This document shows, piece after piece, positions 8,657 through 19,049 of a stretch of DNA of 37,038 nt. The notes under the pieces are model-generated. The model ran no database searches. It had not been told where the DNA came from and saw only the letters and a program-made list of their open reading frames with translations. The translations under genes were made by a program, and so were the position numbers. How positions within the stretch are numbered: the stretch's first letter is position 1; every line of letters starts with the position of its first letter. Source of the stretch: Rhodoferax sp. (lineage in GTDB: Bacteria; Pseudomonadota; Gammaproteobacteria; Burkholderiales; Burkholderiaceae_C); the NCBI RefSeq assembly GCF_028715765.1, contig NZ_JAQURE010000006.1, positions 74,764 to 111,801 on the forward strand, in the 5' to 3' direction.

Positions 8657-9580
8657 ATGGCTGCAATTACCGCAAGCATGGTGGCTGAACTTCGTGGCAA
8701 AACCGATGCCCCCATGATGGAATGCAAACGCGCCCTGACGGAAGCCGATGGCGACATGGCCAAAGCCGAAGAGCTGCTGCGTGTCAAATTGGGTAGCAAA
8801 GCGGGTAAGGCTGCTGGCCGTATCACCGCCGAAGGCGTGGTGGTGGCTGCCATTGAAGGTGATGTGGGCGCCATGTTGGAAGTCAATTGCGAAACTGACT
8901 TTGTGACCAAGAACGACAGTTTCCTGGCACTCGCCAACGCCGCAGTGGCCTTGGTTGCCAAAAATGACCCGGCTGACGTGGCTGCATTGGGCGCCTTGGC
9001 CTACGAGCAAGACGGCTTTGGCCCCACCCTGGAAGATGTGCGCAAAGGCTTGATTGGCAAGATCGGTGAGAACATGAGCTTTCGCCGCTTCAAACGCTTC
9101 GCCTCTGGAGCCAAACTCGCTTCCTACCTGCACGGCACGCGCATCGGTGTGGTGGTTGAGTTTGAAGGTGATGCCACTGCCGCCAAAGACGTGGCCATGC
9201 ATGTGGCCGCCATGAAGCCTGTGGCTTTGACCAGCAATGACGTGCCGGCCGAACTGGTTGAGCGCGAGCGCTCGGTGGCAGCAGCCAAAGCGGCTGAAGA
9301 TGCGGCTGTGGCAACTGCTGCGGGCAAGCCAGTGCAATCTGCAGAAATTGTGGCCAAGCGCATTGATGGCGGGGTACAGAAATTCCTCAAAGAAGTGTCA
9401 CTGTTCAACCAATCGTTTGTCAAAAATGACAAGCAAACGGTTGAGCAAATGCTCAAGGCTGCAGCCACCACCGTCAAGTCGTTCACGCTCTATGTGGTGG
9501 GTGAAGGCATTGAGAAAAAAGTCGATGACTTTGCTGCAGAAGTTGCAGCCCAGGTGGCAGCAGCGCAACAAGCTGCCTGA
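8657..9580 (+). CDS. tsf: Elongation factor Ts
   Basis: A 307-residue guanine-nucleotide exchange factor for EF-Tu. The N-terminal UBA-like domain ([20 protein letters not shown]) is followed by the core motif [10 protein letters not shown] and the GVVVEFEG and AAMKPVAL segments typical of EF-Ts. Its length is close to that of other betaproteobacterial versions. GGAG lies about 9 bases before the ATG at 8657. It follows rpsB after a hairpin and probably has its own promoter in addition to read-through. TTTAAC and TTAATCG in the 8625-8640 stretch are too weak for me to assign. Confidence 0.98.
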   Translation: MAAITASMVAELRGKTDAPMMECKRALTEADGDMAKAEELLRVKLGSKAGKAAGRITAEGVVVAAIEGDVGAMLEVNCETDFVTKNDSFLALANAAVALVAKNDPADVAALGALAYEQDGFGPTLEDVRKGLIGKIGENMSFRRFKRFASGAKLASYLHGTRIGVVVEFEGDATAAKDVAMHVAAMKPVALTSNDVPAELVERERSVAAAKAAEDAAVATAAGKPVQSAEIVAKRIDGGVQKFLKEVSLFNQSFVKNDKQTVEQMLKAAATTVKSFTLYVVGEGIEKKVDDFAAEVAAQVAAAQQAA

Positions 9581-9634
9581 GTTCAGTTCAACGCCTTTCA
9601 ACACCCCCTTCATTCTCATCTTTAGGAGCATTCC

Positions 9635-10357
9635 ATGTCCTCTTCTCAGCCCGCTTACAAGCGTATTTTGTTGAAGTTGTCGGGTGAGGCTTTGATGGGG
9701 GATGACCAATTTGGTATCAATCGTGACACCATTGTTCGCATGGTGGACGAGGTGGTTGCGGTGACCAAATTGGGTGTTGAGGTGGCTGTGGTGATTGGCG
9801 GCGGCAACATTTTCCGCGGCGTAGCTGGTGGATCGGTTGGCATGGATCGCGCCACGGCAGATTACATGGGCATGTTGGCCACGGTGATGAACTCTTTGGC
9901 CTTGGGTGACACCATGAACAAAGCGGGTTTGACCGCGCGGGTGATGTCTGCCATTGCCATCGAGCAAGTGGTAGAACCCTATGTGCGTCCCAAAGCTTTG
10001 CAGTACCTCGAAGAAGGCAAGGTCGTGATCTTTGCAGCGGGCACTGGCAACCCATTTTTTACAACCGACACAGCGGCCGCTCTGCGTGGTGCTGAAATTG
10101 GTGCAGAAATTGTGTTGAAAGCCACCAAGGTGGATGGCGTCTACACGGCAGATCCTAAAAAAGACGTACACGCAACGCGTTACAGCAAGATTTCATTTGA
10201 TGATGCGATCTCGCAAAACCTGGGCATCATGGATGCCACTGCGTTTGCGTTATGCCGCGACCAAAAGCTCCCGGTCAAGGTGTTTTCAATTTTCAAACAT
10301 GGCGCGCTCAAGCGTGTGGTCATGGGCGAGGACGAAGGTACTTTGGTTTACGCTTGA
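9635..10357 (+). CDS. pyrH: Uridylate kinase (UMP kinase)
   Basis: A 240-residue bacterial UMP kinase of the amino-acid-kinase fold, which makes UDP from UMP. Diagnostic segments are [15 protein letters not shown] at the N-terminus, [11 protein letters not shown], the [20 protein letters not shown] region and [18 protein letters not shown] sits 7-8 bases before the ATG at 9635. It is the third gene of the conserved tsf-pyrH-frr run. Confidence 0.98.
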   Translation: MSSSQPAYKRILLKLSGEALMGDDQFGINRDTIVRMVDEVVAVTKLGVEVAVVIGGGNIFRGVAGGSVGMDRATADYMGMLATVMNSLALGDTMNKAGLTARVMSAIAIEQVVEPYVRPKALQYLEEGKVVIFAAGTGNPFFTTDTAAALRGAEIGAEIVLKATKVDGVYTADPKKDVHATRYSKISFDDAISQNLGIMDATAFALCRDQKLPVKVFSIFKHGALKRVVMGEDEGTLVYA

Positions 10358-10396
10358 GCTTGTCAAAATGATTTGATATTTGTGTAAAGGGAATGT

Positions 10397-10957
10397 ATGC
10401 CAATCACTGACATTAGAAAAAATGCCGAAGCCAAAATGGATTTGTCCATTGAGTCTTTCAAGCACAACCTGACCAAAATCCGCACTGGGCGTGCCAACCC
10501 TGGCATTCTTGACACGGTGCACGTGGACTATTACGGCTCCATGGTTCCCATCAGCCAGGTGGCCAATGTGTCACTCTTGGACTCTCGCACCATCAGCGTG
10601 CAGCCTTGGGAAAAAGGCATGGGCGCCAAAATTGAAAAAGCGATTCGCGACAGCGATCTGGGTGTCAACCCCTCGTCCATGGGCGATTTGATTCGTGTGC
10701 CCATGCCGCTGATGTCTGAGGAGCGGCGCAAAGAGTTGACCAAATTGGTTCGCAACGAGGGTGAAGCTGCCAAGGTGGCTGTGCGCAATTTGCGCCGTGA
10801 TGCCAACGAGTCTGTGAAGAAATTGGTCAAAGACAAATTGGCTTCAGAAGACGAGCAAAAACGCTGCGAAACCGACATTCAAAAGGTCACCGACAAGCAC
10901 ATTGCGGCCATCGATCAACTGGTGGCCGGCAAAGAGCAAGACATCATGGCGGTTTAA
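10397..10957 (+). CDS. frr: Ribosome recycling factor
   Basis: A 186-residue factor that splits post-termination ribosomes together with EF-G. Family motifs are KTGRANP-like [13 protein letters not shown] near residue 30, [26 protein letters not shown] and the C-terminal helix with [19 protein letters not shown]. The start at 10397 has AAAGGGA upstream. Another ATG at 10394 is out of frame. It follows pyrH after 39 bases and uppS starts 6 bases after it. Confidence 0.98.
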   Translation: MPITDIRKNAEAKMDLSIESFKHNLTKIRTGRANPGILDTVHVDYYGSMVPISQVANVSLLDSRTISVQPWEKGMGAKIEKAIRDSDLGVNPSSMGDLIRVPMPLMSEERRKELTKLVRNEGEAAKVAVRNLRRDANESVKKLVKDKLASEDEQKRCETDIQKVTDKHIAAIDQLVAGKEQDIMAV

Positions 10958-10963
10958 GCGGTC

Positions 10964-11692
10964 ATGACTGCACAAACTGTGCCGCATCACATTGCCATCG
11001 TGATGGATGGCAATGGCCGTTGGGCCAACAAGCGTTTCTTGCCAAGAATCGCTGGCCATAAACAGGGTGTGAATTCGCTCAAGCGCTGTGCCAAGGCCTG
11101 TGATGCGCGCGGGGTGCGGGTGCTGACCGTGTTTGCTTTCTCGTCAGAGAACTGGCAGCGCCCCACCGATGAAGTCTCTGGCATCATGGATTTGTTTGCC
11201 TTTGCCCTGGCGCGCGAGGTGCCGCAACTCAAGGCAGACGGTGTGCAACTGCGCTTCATTGGTGAACGCCAAGGCCTGTCTGACAAAGTGCTGCGTGGCA
11301 TTGAGCAGTCTGAAGTCGCCACTGCATCCAACCAACGATTGGTGTTGAACGTGTGTTTCAACTACGGCGGGCGTTGGGACATTGTGCAGGCGGCAGCCAA
11401 GCTCGGCGCACAAGGTGTGCCTGTTACCGAAGCCAGTTTGAATCAGGCCATGGCGTTGGCGCATGTACCTGATCCCGATTTGGTGATTCGCACTGGCGGC
11501 GAACTGCGCATCAGTAATTTTTTGCTTTGGCAATCGGCTTATTCAGAGTTTGTCTTTACCGACACCTTGTGGCCAGATTTTGATGAAGTGGCACTGGAGG
11601 CTGCCATCAGCGCTTTCGCCGCACGTGAGCGCCGCTTTGGCAAAACCTCTGATCAAGTCAAGCCGGACGTGTTGCTCGCGTCTGATCACTGA
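10964..11692 (+). CDS. uppS: Undecaprenyl diphosphate synthase (cis-prenyltransferase)
   Basis: A 242-residue soluble enzyme that adds eight isoprene units to farnesyl diphosphate to make the C55 carrier for peptidoglycan and O-antigen. It has HIAIVMDGNGRWA with catalytic Asp15, AGHKQGVNSLK, TVFAFSSENWQRP, and the C-terminal DLVIRTGGELRISNFLLWQ with YSEFVFTDTLWPDF. It begins 6 bases after frr and ends 7 bases before cdsA, consistent with one operon. Confidence 0.98.
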   Translation: MTAQTVPHHIAIVMDGNGRWANKRFLPRIAGHKQGVNSLKRCAKACDARGVRVLTVFAFSSENWQRPTDEVSGIMDLFAFALAREVPQLKADGVQLRFIGERQGLSDKVLRGIEQSEVATASNQRLVLNVCFNYGGRWDIVQAAAKLGAQGVPVTEASLNQAMALAHVPDPDLVIRTGGELRISNFLLWQSAYSEFVFTDTLWPDFDEVALEAAISAFAARERRFGKTSDQVKPDVLLASDH

Positions 11693-11699
11693 AGCGGCC

Positions 11700-12545
11700 A
11701 TGCTCAAGCAACGCATCATCACCGCCTTGGTTTTACTGGCTATTCTTTTGCCGACGCTCTTTTACAGTGAACCCTGGCCGTTTTGTTTGCTGGCGTTGGT
11801 GTTTATCGCGGCCGCAGCGTGGGAGTGGGGCAGAGCCAATGGCTACGGGCAAGGCATGTCATGGTTGGCGGGGGTGGTGTGTTGTGGGTTGTGTGGTTTG
11901 ATGTGGCAGCAGGGTTGGTTGACTGAACACATGCCACAACTCTGGTTGTGGGTGGGGATGGCTTGGGTGCTGGGCGGTGCCTGGATTTTGCGCTCTGGTG
12001 TTAATGCCTGGAAGCAACACGCCAAACCTTTGCGTTGGATGGGTGGTGTGTTGGCTTTGTCTTTGACTTGGTTGGCCATTGGTCAAGCCAAAGTGATTGG
12101 CGTCAACTTTTTGTTGTCGATTTTGGCTTTGGTCTGGATGGCCGATATTGGTGCTTATTTTGCAGGTCGTGCCCTAGGCGGGCGCTTCACGCGCAGCAAG
12201 TTGGCTGCCAGTATCAGCCCCGGTAAAAGCTGGGAAGGCGTTTGGGGCGGCATGCTGGGGGTGGCGCTGATGGCATGGTTATGGGTGGTCTATGACGCAA
12301 GGTCACATGCACAGGTGCTTGGTTTTTATACCCATATGTTTCAAAAAGGCGGCATGCTTTTGTGGCTGTCAGTGGTTTTTATGGCGGCCATGAGCGTGGT
12401 CGGCGATTTGATTGAGTCTTTGGTCAAGCGCAGTGCAGGCATCAAGGACAGCAGCGGTTTGCTACCAGGCCACGGCGGCGTGCTTGACCGGGTGGATGCG
12501 TTGCTGCCCACGCTGCCTCTCGCCATGATGTTGTATTCCCTTTAA
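11700..12545 (+). CDS. cdsA: Phosphatidate cytidylyltransferase
   Basis: A polytopic inner-membrane enzyme of 281 residues that makes CDP-diacylglycerol. The start is the ATG at 11700 (MLKQRIITALVLLAI), not the longer open frame that overlaps uppS. About eight hydrophobic segments are visible. The C-terminal family signature is present: SLVKRSAGIKDSSGLLPGHGG followed directly by VLDRVDALLPTLP. It lies between uppS and dxr in the standard order, with 7-base gaps on both sides. Confidence 0.97.
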   Translation: MLKQRIITALVLLAILLPTLFYSEPWPFCLLALVFIAAAAWEWGRANGYGQGMSWLAGVVCCGLCGLMWQQGWLTEHMPQLWLWVGMAWVLGGAWILRSGVNAWKQHAKPLRWMGGVLALSLTWLAIGQAKVIGVNFLLSILALVWMADIGAYFAGRALGGRFTRSKLAASISPGKSWEGVWGGMLGVALMAWLWVVYDARSHAQVLGFYTHMFQKGGMLLWLSVVFMAAMSVVGDLIESLVKRSAGIKDSSGLLPGHGGVLDRVDALLPTLPLAMMLYSL

Positions 12546-12552
12546 GGTTGTT

Positions 12553-13764
12553 ATGCCTGATAAAAACAGTTTGCGCCGATCACGCGTTGCGATTTTGGGT
12601 TCGACCGGATCCATCGGGGTCAGCACCCTGGAGGTGTTGGCACTTCATCCCCATCAATTTGAAGTTTTTGCTTTAAGTGCTTCGACTCAAGTTGACAAAT
12701 TGTTGGCGCAATGTGTTCACTTCAAGCCTCGCTATGCCGTCATGGCCAGCGCTGCACACAGCAAAGTTTTGGCGGAAAAATGCAAAGCGTTGGGTCTCAC
12801 GACTCAAGTCCTTGCGGGTGCTGAATCTTTGACAGAGATGGCACAGCATCCTGAGGTCGATATGGTCATGGCAGCCATTGTGGGTGCTGCGGGTCTGGCT
12901 TCGTGTTTGGCAGCAGCGCGCGCTGGCAAACGTTTGTTGCTTGCCAATAAAGAAGCATTGGTGGTGGGTGGTGATTATTTTCTGCAAGCTGTGGCCTTGG
13001 GTGGTGCCAAATTGCTGCCCATTGACAGTGAACACTCTGCTGTTTTTCAATCTCTGCCAGACGATGCCACCACTTGGCCAGCGCAAATTGACAAAATCAT
13101 CTTGACGGCCTCGGGTGGTCCTTTTCGCCGCCGAGACCCCGCCACCTTTCACAGCATCACGCCCGAACAAGCTTGCGCGCATCCCAATTGGGTGATGGGC
13201 AGGAAAATCTCGGTGGATTCAGCCACCATGATGAACAAGGCGCTTGAAGTGATTGAGGCGCGCTACCTTTTTGGTGTCAAACCCAGCCAAATTGACGTGG
13301 TGATTCATCCGCAAAGTGTGATTCACTCCATGGTGCAATACCAAGACCATTCTGTGTTGGCACAACTGGGCACGCCTGACATGAAAGTGCCTATTGCATA
13401 CGGTTTGTCGTGGCCTCAACGCATGAACTCGGGTGCTAACGCGTTGGACTTTAAAACCATGGCGGATTTGTCTTTTGAGTCGGTGCAAGACCATGGTCAC
13501 CCTGAGCGGTTTCCAGGATTGGCATTGGCCTGGGCGGTGTTAGATGCTGTGCCTGGGAGTACCGCAGTCTTGAATGCCGCCAATGAGATTGCAGTCGAGG
13601 CTTTTTTGTCTAAACGCATTCGATTTGATCAAATCCATGCGGTGAATCTTCAAACGCTGGCTTCATTGATTCCGAGTCCACCACAGTCTTTGGAAGATTT
13701 GCTGGCTCTGGATCAGCAGTCTCGTAGCGTTGCCAGCGCCGTGGTAATGGGCTTGAGCCACTAA
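12553..13764 (+). CDS. dxr: 1-deoxy-D-xylulose 5-phosphate reductoisomerase
   Basis: A 403-residue enzyme of the MEP isoprenoid pathway, converting DXP to MEP with NADPH. The N-terminal Rossmann loop is ILGSTGSIGVST (about residues 14-25). LLANKEALVVGG and PIDSEHSAVFQ follow, with metal ligands Asp158 and Glu160. Next comes ILTASGGPFR, and then WVMGRKISVDSATMMNKALEVIEA. It sits beside uppS, which uses products of the same pathway. A short spacer separates it from cdsA (7 bases) and rseP (19 bases). Confidence 0.98.
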   Translation: MPDKNSLRRSRVAILGSTGSIGVSTLEVLALHPHQFEVFALSASTQVDKLLAQCVHFKPRYAVMASAAHSKVLAEKCKALGLTTQVLAGAESLTEMAQHPEVDMVMAAIVGAAGLASCLAAARAGKRLLLANKEALVVGGDYFLQAVALGGAKLLPIDSEHSAVFQSLPDDATTWPAQIDKIILTASGGPFRRRDPATFHSITPEQACAHPNWVMGRKISVDSATMMNKALEVIEARYLFGVKPSQIDVVIHPQSVIHSMVQYQDHSVLAQLGTPDMKVPIAYGLSWPQRMNSGANALDFKTMADLSFESVQDHGHPERFPGLALAWAVLDAVPGSTAVLNAANEIAVEAFLSKRIRFDQIHAVNLQTLASLIPSPPQSLEDLLALDQQSRSVASAVVMGLSH

Positions 13765-13783
13765 CCAAAGCACAGGGCTCAAC

Positions 13784-15148
13784 ATGCTGACCTTGCCTGC
13801 TTTCATTGTGGCCATTGCGTTGCTGATTGCCATTCATGAATATGGCCACTACCGCATGGCGTTGGCCTGTGGCGTGCGGGTGTTGCGGTTTTCTTTGGGC
13901 TTTGGCAAGCCCATCTACCAATGGAAAATCAAAAACTCAGACACTGAGTTTGTCTTGTCTCTTTTTCCGATTGGGGGCTATGTCAAGATGCTCGACGAGC
14001 GTGAAGCGCCCGTTGCACCCGAGTTGCGGCACTTGGCATTTAACACCCAGTCACTTGGTCGTCGCGCAGCCATTGTGGCGGCCGGGCCTTTGGCCAACCT
14101 GGGTTTGGCTGTCGTTCTTTATGCTTGTGTGAATTGGTTGGGGGTGGAGTCTGCAGCGCCCGTGTTGAGCCACCCAGCGGCACAAACCTTGGCCAGTCAG
14201 GCCGGTATTGTGGGCGGCGAGCGCGTGTTAAGAGCCGGTATGGCGGGGCAAGAAGCTCAGGATGTGGCATCTTTTGAAGCGCTGCGCTGGCAACTGACGC
14301 GCGCTAGTTTGCAAGCGCAAGACCTTCAGTTGGTCGTGCAACGCGCTGGCTCTTCAATAGAGCGTGAGGTGACGCTGCCTCTCTCAGGGTTGGCACAGCC
14401 CGAGCTTGACCTTGCCATGTTCGCGCACATTGGTATTGTGGGGCCTTTTAGCCGACCTTTGATCGGAAAAATCATGGCTGACGGTGCCGCAGAGCGCGCT
14501 GGTTTGCAAGAGGGCGACGAAGTGCTCTCGGTCAATGCGCAAGCCGTGGTGGATGGTCAGCAACTGCGTCAATGGATTCGTCAGTCAGGAACACAAGGTA
14601 CCAATGCCCCGCAAACCTGGCAAGTTCTGCGCCAAGGCCAGCAGATCAGTTTGCAGGTACAACCTGCTCTGGTGCAAGAGGCGGGTGTGTCCATTGGCCG
14701 AATCAGTGCCTATGTGGGTGCTAACCCTGAGATGGTCATGGTCAGTTATGGGTTGTGGGATGGCGTGAGCCAAGCGGTGGTTAAAACTTGGGATGTTTCA
14801 GTGTTGACGCTCAAAATGATGGGCAAGATGCTGACCGGGCAAGCCTCGGTGAAAAACATCAGTGGCCCCTTGACCATTGCCGATTACGCGGGCAAATCAG
14901 CCAGCCTGGGGCTCACCCAATACCTGATTTTTTTGGCTTTGATCAGCGTCAGTTTAGGGGTGCTGAACCTGCTGCCTTTGCCGGTTTTGGATGGTGGACA
15001 CCTGATGTATTATCTTTGGGAGGGAGTCACCAGCAAGCCGGTGTCTGAGGCCTGGATGATGCGTTTGCAGCAGTTTGGCATTGCTGTGTTGATGATCATG
15101 ATGTCCATTGCCATGTTCAACGATATTTCCCGTTTATTTGCTTCTTGA
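13784..15148 (+). CDS. rseP: Site-2 zinc metalloprotease RseP
   Basis: A 454-residue inner-membrane protease. The zinc site HEYGH (His18, Glu19, His22) lies in the first membrane helix. The C-terminal membrane part has NLLPLPVLDGGH, which supplies the third ligand. The periplasmic region between them contains PDZ-like segments, clearest at ADGAAERAGLQEGDEVLSVN. In relatives it cleaves the anti-sigma factor RseA during envelope stress and clears signal-peptide remnants. Its location just before bamA and skp fits a role in envelope homeostasis. No anti-sigma gene is in the window. Confidence 0.97.
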   Translation: MLTLPAFIVAIALLIAIHEYGHYRMALACGVRVLRFSLGFGKPIYQWKIKNSDTEFVLSLFPIGGYVKMLDEREAPVAPELRHLAFNTQSLGRRAAIVAAGPLANLGLAVVLYACVNWLGVESAAPVLSHPAAQTLASQAGIVGGERVLRAGMAGQEAQDVASFEALRWQLTRASLQAQDLQLVVQRAGSSIEREVTLPLSGLAQPELDLAMFAHIGIVGPFSRPLIGKIMADGAAERAGLQEGDEVLSVNAQAVVDGQQLRQWIRQSGTQGTNAPQTWQVLRQGQQISLQVQPALVQEAGVSIGRISAYVGANPEMVMVSYGLWDGVSQAVVKTWDVSVLTLKMMGKMLTGQASVKNISGPLTIADYAGKSASLGLTQYLIFLALISVSLGVLNLLPLPVLDGGHLMYYLWEGVTSKPVSEAWMMRLQQFGIAVLMIMMSIAMFNDISRLFAS

Positions 15149-15191
15149 GTTCGGCCTTGGGTTGTGCTGGCTCTTTTAATGGTTTTAAAAC

Positions 15192-17492
15192 ATGCAATTT
15201 GATCGATTTCATTTCAAGACACTCTCCAGGTTGGTCGCGTTCACTTTGGTGGCTCAATCAGCCTGGGCGGTTGACCCATTCACGGTTCGGGACATTCGCA
15301 TTGAAGGCTTGCAACGTGTAGAGCCTGGCACCGTGTTTGTCTCCATGCCCGTGCGGGTGGGTGACACCTATAACGACGACAAAGGCTCAGCGGCCATTCG
15401 CTCTTTGTTTTCCTTGGGCTTGTTCAAAGACGTGCGCATTGAAGTCAATGGCGATGTGTTGGTGGTTGTGGTGCAAGAGCGCCCCACGGTGGCGAATGTT
15501 GAATTTGTCGGAACCAAAGAGTTTGACAAAGACGTGTTGACCAAGTCGTTGCGTGACGTGGGACTGGCCGATGGCCGCCCCTTTGACAAGGCGCAACTCG
15601 ATCGCGCCGAGCAAGAGCTCAAACGCCAATACATCAACCGCAGCCTGTACGCGGCTGAAGTGGTGACCACGGTGACCCCCATTGAGCGCAACCGGGTGAA
15701 CTTGACCTTTACCGTGACCGAGGGCGACCCGGCCAAAATCAGCGAAATTCGCATTGTGGGCAACCAGGTGTTTGACGAATCCACCCTGCGCAAGCTGTTT
15801 GACCTTGATACTGGCGGCTGGATGAGTTGGTACACAAAATCCAACCGGTATTCGCGTGCCAAACTCAATGCTGACATTGAAACCCTGCGCTCTTACTACC
15901 TGACACGTGGCTACCTTGAGTTCAAGGTGGACTCCACACAGGTCAGCATCTTGCCCAACAAAACCGACATTGGCATCACCATCAACATTTCTGAAGGTCA
16001 GAAATTTGTGGTCTCTGGCGTCAAACTGGAAGGTAATTATTTGGGCAAAGACGACGAATTCAAATCCTTGGTGGCGATTCGACCAGGCGAAGCCTACAAC
16101 GCGGATCAAGTTGCCAAAACCACCAAGGCATTCACCGACTACTTTGGCAATTTTGGTTACGCCTTTGCCCGGGTGGAGTCCAAACCCGAGATTGATCGCG
16201 TCAACAACCGCGTCGCCTTGGTGCTTCAAGCCAACCCGTCAAGACGCGCCTACGTGCGCAACATCAATGTGGCTGGCAACACCCGAACACGTGATGTGGT
16301 CGTGCGGCGTGAATTCCGCCAACTTGAAGCGGCTTGGTACGACGCCGAAAAAATCCGTTTGTCGCGCGACCGGGTCGATCGCTTGGGTTACTTTGGCGAT
16401 GTCGCCATTGAAACCCAAGAAGTGGCAGGCTCGCCCGACCTGGTTGACCTGACCATCAACGTCACAGAAAAACCCACCGGCAGTTTGAGCTTGGGGGCAG
16501 GTTTTTCAAGCGGTGACGGTTTGGGTTTGTCGTTTGGCTTGAAGCAAGATAACGCTTTTGGTTCAGGCAATTCACTGGGCGTGCAGGTCAATACCAGCAA
16601 AGTCAACCGGGTGATTGTGTTCAACACCACCGACCCTTATTTCACAGAAGATGGTGTGTCTCGCACCTATGACCTCTATCACAAGACCAGCAGCCCCTAC
16701 CAAGACCAAAACTACTACCAGTTGGTGACCTCGGGCGCAGGGGTGCGTTTTGGTGTGCCCTTCACTGAAATTGACACGGTTTACTTTGGTGCAGGGGTAG
16801 AGCGCACCACCATCGTGCCAGGCACCTTGCTGCCCACCTCGTACCAAACCTATGCCAACGAATACGGTTACACCAGCTCATCCATCCCGGTCACAGCGGG
16901 CTGGGCACGTGACAGCCGCGACAGCTCACTGGCACCCACCCAAGGCAGGTACCAACGCGTTAACGCCGAGTGGTCTTTCGCAGGCGATGCCAAATACCTG
17001 CGCACCACTTACCAATTTCAACAATATGTGCCTTTGAGCAAACAATACACGGCGGCGCTCAATGCTGAAGTGGGCATGGGCGCAGCAGCGGGTGGACGGT
17101 CATTTCCCGTATTCAAGAGCTTTTATGGCGGTGGGCTGGGCTCCGTTCGTGGTTTTGAACAAGGCAGCTTGGGGCCCAAAGATACCAGTGGCACGGTCAT
17201 TGGTGGCTCACGCAAGTTGAATGTCAATATGGAAGTTTTGACGCCGTTCCCTGGCGCAGGGAACGACCGAACACTGCGCATGTATGGCTTCTTTGACGTC
17301 GGTATGGTGGGCGGCCCAGATGGTGGCTTGGCCATCAATGCCAACGCCAACAACCTCAGGTCATCCATGGGCGTAGGGATCAGCTGGATTTCTCCGGTGG
17401 GACCTCTGCGCTTGGCGTTTGCCAAGCCGTTGCGCAAGTTAGACGGCGATAGAATTCAAAGCATGCAATTTCAAATTGGGACCAGTTTCTGA
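15192..17492 (+). CDS. bamA: Outer membrane protein assembly factor BamA
   Basis: A 766-residue Omp85 protein, the core of the beta-barrel assembly machine. A signal peptide (about 1-26, ending SAWA) precedes five POTRA domains (about 27-430), starting with FTVRDIRIEGLQRVEPGTVF. A C-terminal barrel follows. The barrel has the conserved VRGF loop motif at 652-655 and ends in an aromatic residue (FQIGTSF), the outer-membrane insertion signal. The stop codon overlaps the start of skp by one base. No strong ribosome-binding site is seen before 15192. Confidence 0.98.
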   Translation: MQFDRFHFKTLSRLVAFTLVAQSAWAVDPFTVRDIRIEGLQRVEPGTVFVSMPVRVGDTYNDDKGSAAIRSLFSLGLFKDVRIEVNGDVLVVVVQERPTVANVEFVGTKEFDKDVLTKSLRDVGLADGRPFDKAQLDRAEQELKRQYINRSLYAAEVVTTVTPIERNRVNLTFTVTEGDPAKISEIRIVGNQVFDESTLRKLFDLDTGGWMSWYTKSNRYSRAKLNADIETLRSYYLTRGYLEFKVDSTQVSILPNKTDIGITINISEGQKFVVSGVKLEGNYLGKDDEFKSLVAIRPGEAYNADQVAKTTKAFTDYFGNFGYAFARVESKPEIDRVNNRVALVLQANPSRRAYVRNINVAGNTRTRDVVVRREFRQLEAAWYDAEKIRLSRDRVDRLGYFGDVAIETQEVAGSPDLVDLTINVTEKPTGSLSLGAGFSSGDGLGLSFGLKQDNAFGSGNSLGVQVNTSKVNRVIVFNTTDPYFTEDGVSRTYDLYHKTSSPYQDQNYYQLVTSGAGVRFGVPFTEIDTVYFGAGVERTTIVPGTLLPTSYQTYANEYGYTSSSIPVTAGWARDSRDSSLAPTQGRYQRVNAEWSFAGDAKYLRTTYQFQQYVPLSKQYTAALNAEVGMGAAAGGRSFPVFKSFYGGGLGSVRGFEQGSLGPKDTSGTVIGGSRKLNVNMEVLTPFPGAGNDRTLRMYGFFDVGMVGGPDGGLAINANANNLRSSMGVGISWISPVGPLRLAFAKPLRKLDGDRIQSMQFQIGTSF

Positions 17493-18001
17493 TGAATCAT
17501 TTATTACGTCGTTTGTGCACCGCTGCCACTGTTGGCTTTTGTCTGACTGCAGCACAGGCACAAGAAGTTCGTTTGGGCTTTGTCAGTACCGACCGGGTGC
17601 TCAAAGAAGCCAGCACAGCCAAGGCGGCGCAAACCAAGTTGGAGCAGGAGTTTTCCAAGCGTGAAAAAGACTTGGTAGATCAAGGCGCCAGCATCAAAAG
17701 CATGGCCGACAAGTTTGAGCGTGAAGCGCCCACCTTGCCTGAGACACAACGCCAAGCCAAGCAAAAGCTGTTGCTTGAGCAAGACCGTGACTTTCAACGC
17801 AAACGCCGTGAATTTCAAGAAGACTTGAATTCACGCAAAAACGAAGAATTGCAACTGGTCATTCAACGCGCCAACAAAGCCATCAAAGAAATTGCAGTGG
17901 CTGAAAAATATGACTTTATTTTTCAAGACGCGGTGTATGTCAATCCCAAGCACGACATCACTGACAAAGTGATCAAAACCCTCAATTCCGTTGCCAAGTA
18001 A
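17492..18001 (+). CDS. skp: Periplasmic chaperone Skp/OmpH
   Basis: A 169-residue protein with a signal peptide (cleavage after QAQA, about residue 24) and then RLGFVSTDRVLKEASTAKAA, the OmpH-family start. A long charged, lysine/glutamate-rich helical region forms the tentacles. The final part (YDFIFQDAVYVNPKHDITDKVI) is the family's closing core segment. It holds unfolded outer-membrane proteins for BamA, whose gene overlaps its start. lpxD follows closely. Confidence 0.95.
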   Translation: MNHLLRRLCTAATVGFCLTAAQAQEVRLGFVSTDRVLKEASTAKAAQTKLEQEFSKREKDLVDQGASIKSMADKFEREAPTLPETQRQAKQKLLLEQDRDFQRKRREFQEDLNSRKNEELQLVIQRANKAIKEIAVAEKYDFIFQDAVYVNPKHDITDKVIKTLNSVAK

Positions 18002-18031
18002 GTGCAGCGCTGCAGAGGTACAGCAGCGGTC

Positions 18032-19033
18032 ATGCGTTTGTCTGACATTGTGGCTGCCCTGGGCGGACAGTTGCATGGGGACGCAAACCTCTGCATAGAA
18101 GGCTTGGCGCCGCTAGAGGTGGCTACTTCAAGGCAATTGAGTTTTTTAAGTCACCCCAAATACCAACAGCAACTGGCTTCCAGCCAGGCCGCGTGCGTGA
18201 TTGTTCACACGGCCATGGCAGCGCAAGCCATGGCGCGCGGCGCGTGCATCGTGACCGATGAGCCCTACCTTTACTTTGCCCGTGTCACACAACTCTGGAA
18301 AAAGCACTTGCCTACGGCTGATCAGCCCAACTGTCATCCCAGTGCCGTGATTGACCCCACGGCCAGCGTGCACCCCAGCGCACGCATTGGTGCGCTCTGC
18401 GTGGTTGAAGCAGGTGCGGTCATTGGTGCCCATACCGTGCTGAAATCGCGCGTCACGGTCTCGGAACACTGTGTGGTGGGTGAACGCTGTGTGTTGCATT
18501 CGGGTGTGGTCATTGGTGCGGATGGTTTTGGTTTTGCACCCGCTGCCGGTCGTTGGGAAAAAATTGAGCAGTTGGGTGCCGTGCGCATCGGCAACGACGT
18601 TGAATTGGGTGCCAACACCTGTGTGGATCGGGGCGCCTTGCAAGACACCGTGATTGAAGATGGCGTCAAGCTCGATAACCTGGTGCAAATTGGTCACAAC
18701 GTGCACGTGGGCGCACACACCGCCATGGCGGGTTGCGCCGGGGTGGCTGGCAGCGCTCACATTGGCGCGCACTGCACGGTGGGCGGTGGCGCGGTGGTGT
18801 TGGGGCATTTGACCCTGGCCGAGGGGGTGCACATTTCTGCCGCCTCGGTGGCCACCCGCTCCATTCACAAGCCTGGTCATTACACCGGGATGTTCCCAAT
18901 TGATGACAACGCATCTTGGGAAAAAAATGCAGCTTCGGTCAAGCAATTGGCCAGTTTGCGCGACCGCATTAGGGCGTTGGAACACCAGGTGGCTTTGCTC
19001 AACCCAGCCGCCGTGTCAGACACGCACTCATAA
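18032..19033 (+). CDS. lpxD: UDP-3-O-acyl-glucosamine N-acyltransferase
   Basis: A 333-residue enzyme for the third step of lipid A synthesis. I use the ATG at 18032 ([16 protein letters not shown]), which is the usual N-terminus; a GTG at 18002 in frame would add an unconserved leader. The N-terminal uridine-binding domain includes [10 protein letters not shown]. Many hexapeptide repeats of a left-handed beta helix follow from about residue 100. The catalytic histidine is His222 in [13 protein letters not shown]. The C-terminal helix ([17 protein letters not shown]) is typical. It begins the lpxD-fabZ-lpxA-lpxB block. Confidence 0.97.
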   Translation: MRLSDIVAALGGQLHGDANLCIEGLAPLEVATSRQLSFLSHPKYQQQLASSQAACVIVHTAMAAQAMARGACIVTDEPYLYFARVTQLWKKHLPTADQPNCHPSAVIDPTASVHPSARIGALCVVEAGAVIGAHTVLKSRVTVSEHCVVGERCVLHSGVVIGADGFGFAPAAGRWEKIEQLGAVRIGNDVELGANTCVDRGALQDTVIEDGVKLDNLVQIGHNVHVGAHTAMAGCAGVAGSAHIGAHCTVGGGAVVLGHLTLAEGVHISAASVATRSIHKPGHYTGMFPIDDNASWEKNAASVKQLASLRDRIRALEHQVALLNPAAVSDTHS

Positions 19034-19049
19034 CAAAGGAAAAAAATCC

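Noticed and set aside
12281..12410. Possible promoter pairs before the HD-type and other minus-strand genes, searched in several gaps
   Set aside because: Several TTGACA-like words occur (for example near 32300-32330 on the minus strand), but none has a convincing -10 at proper spacing.
18105..18130. GCCGCTAGAGGTGGCTAC in lpxD as an inverted repeat copy
   Set aside because: It matches only the end motif; length and centre do not fit.
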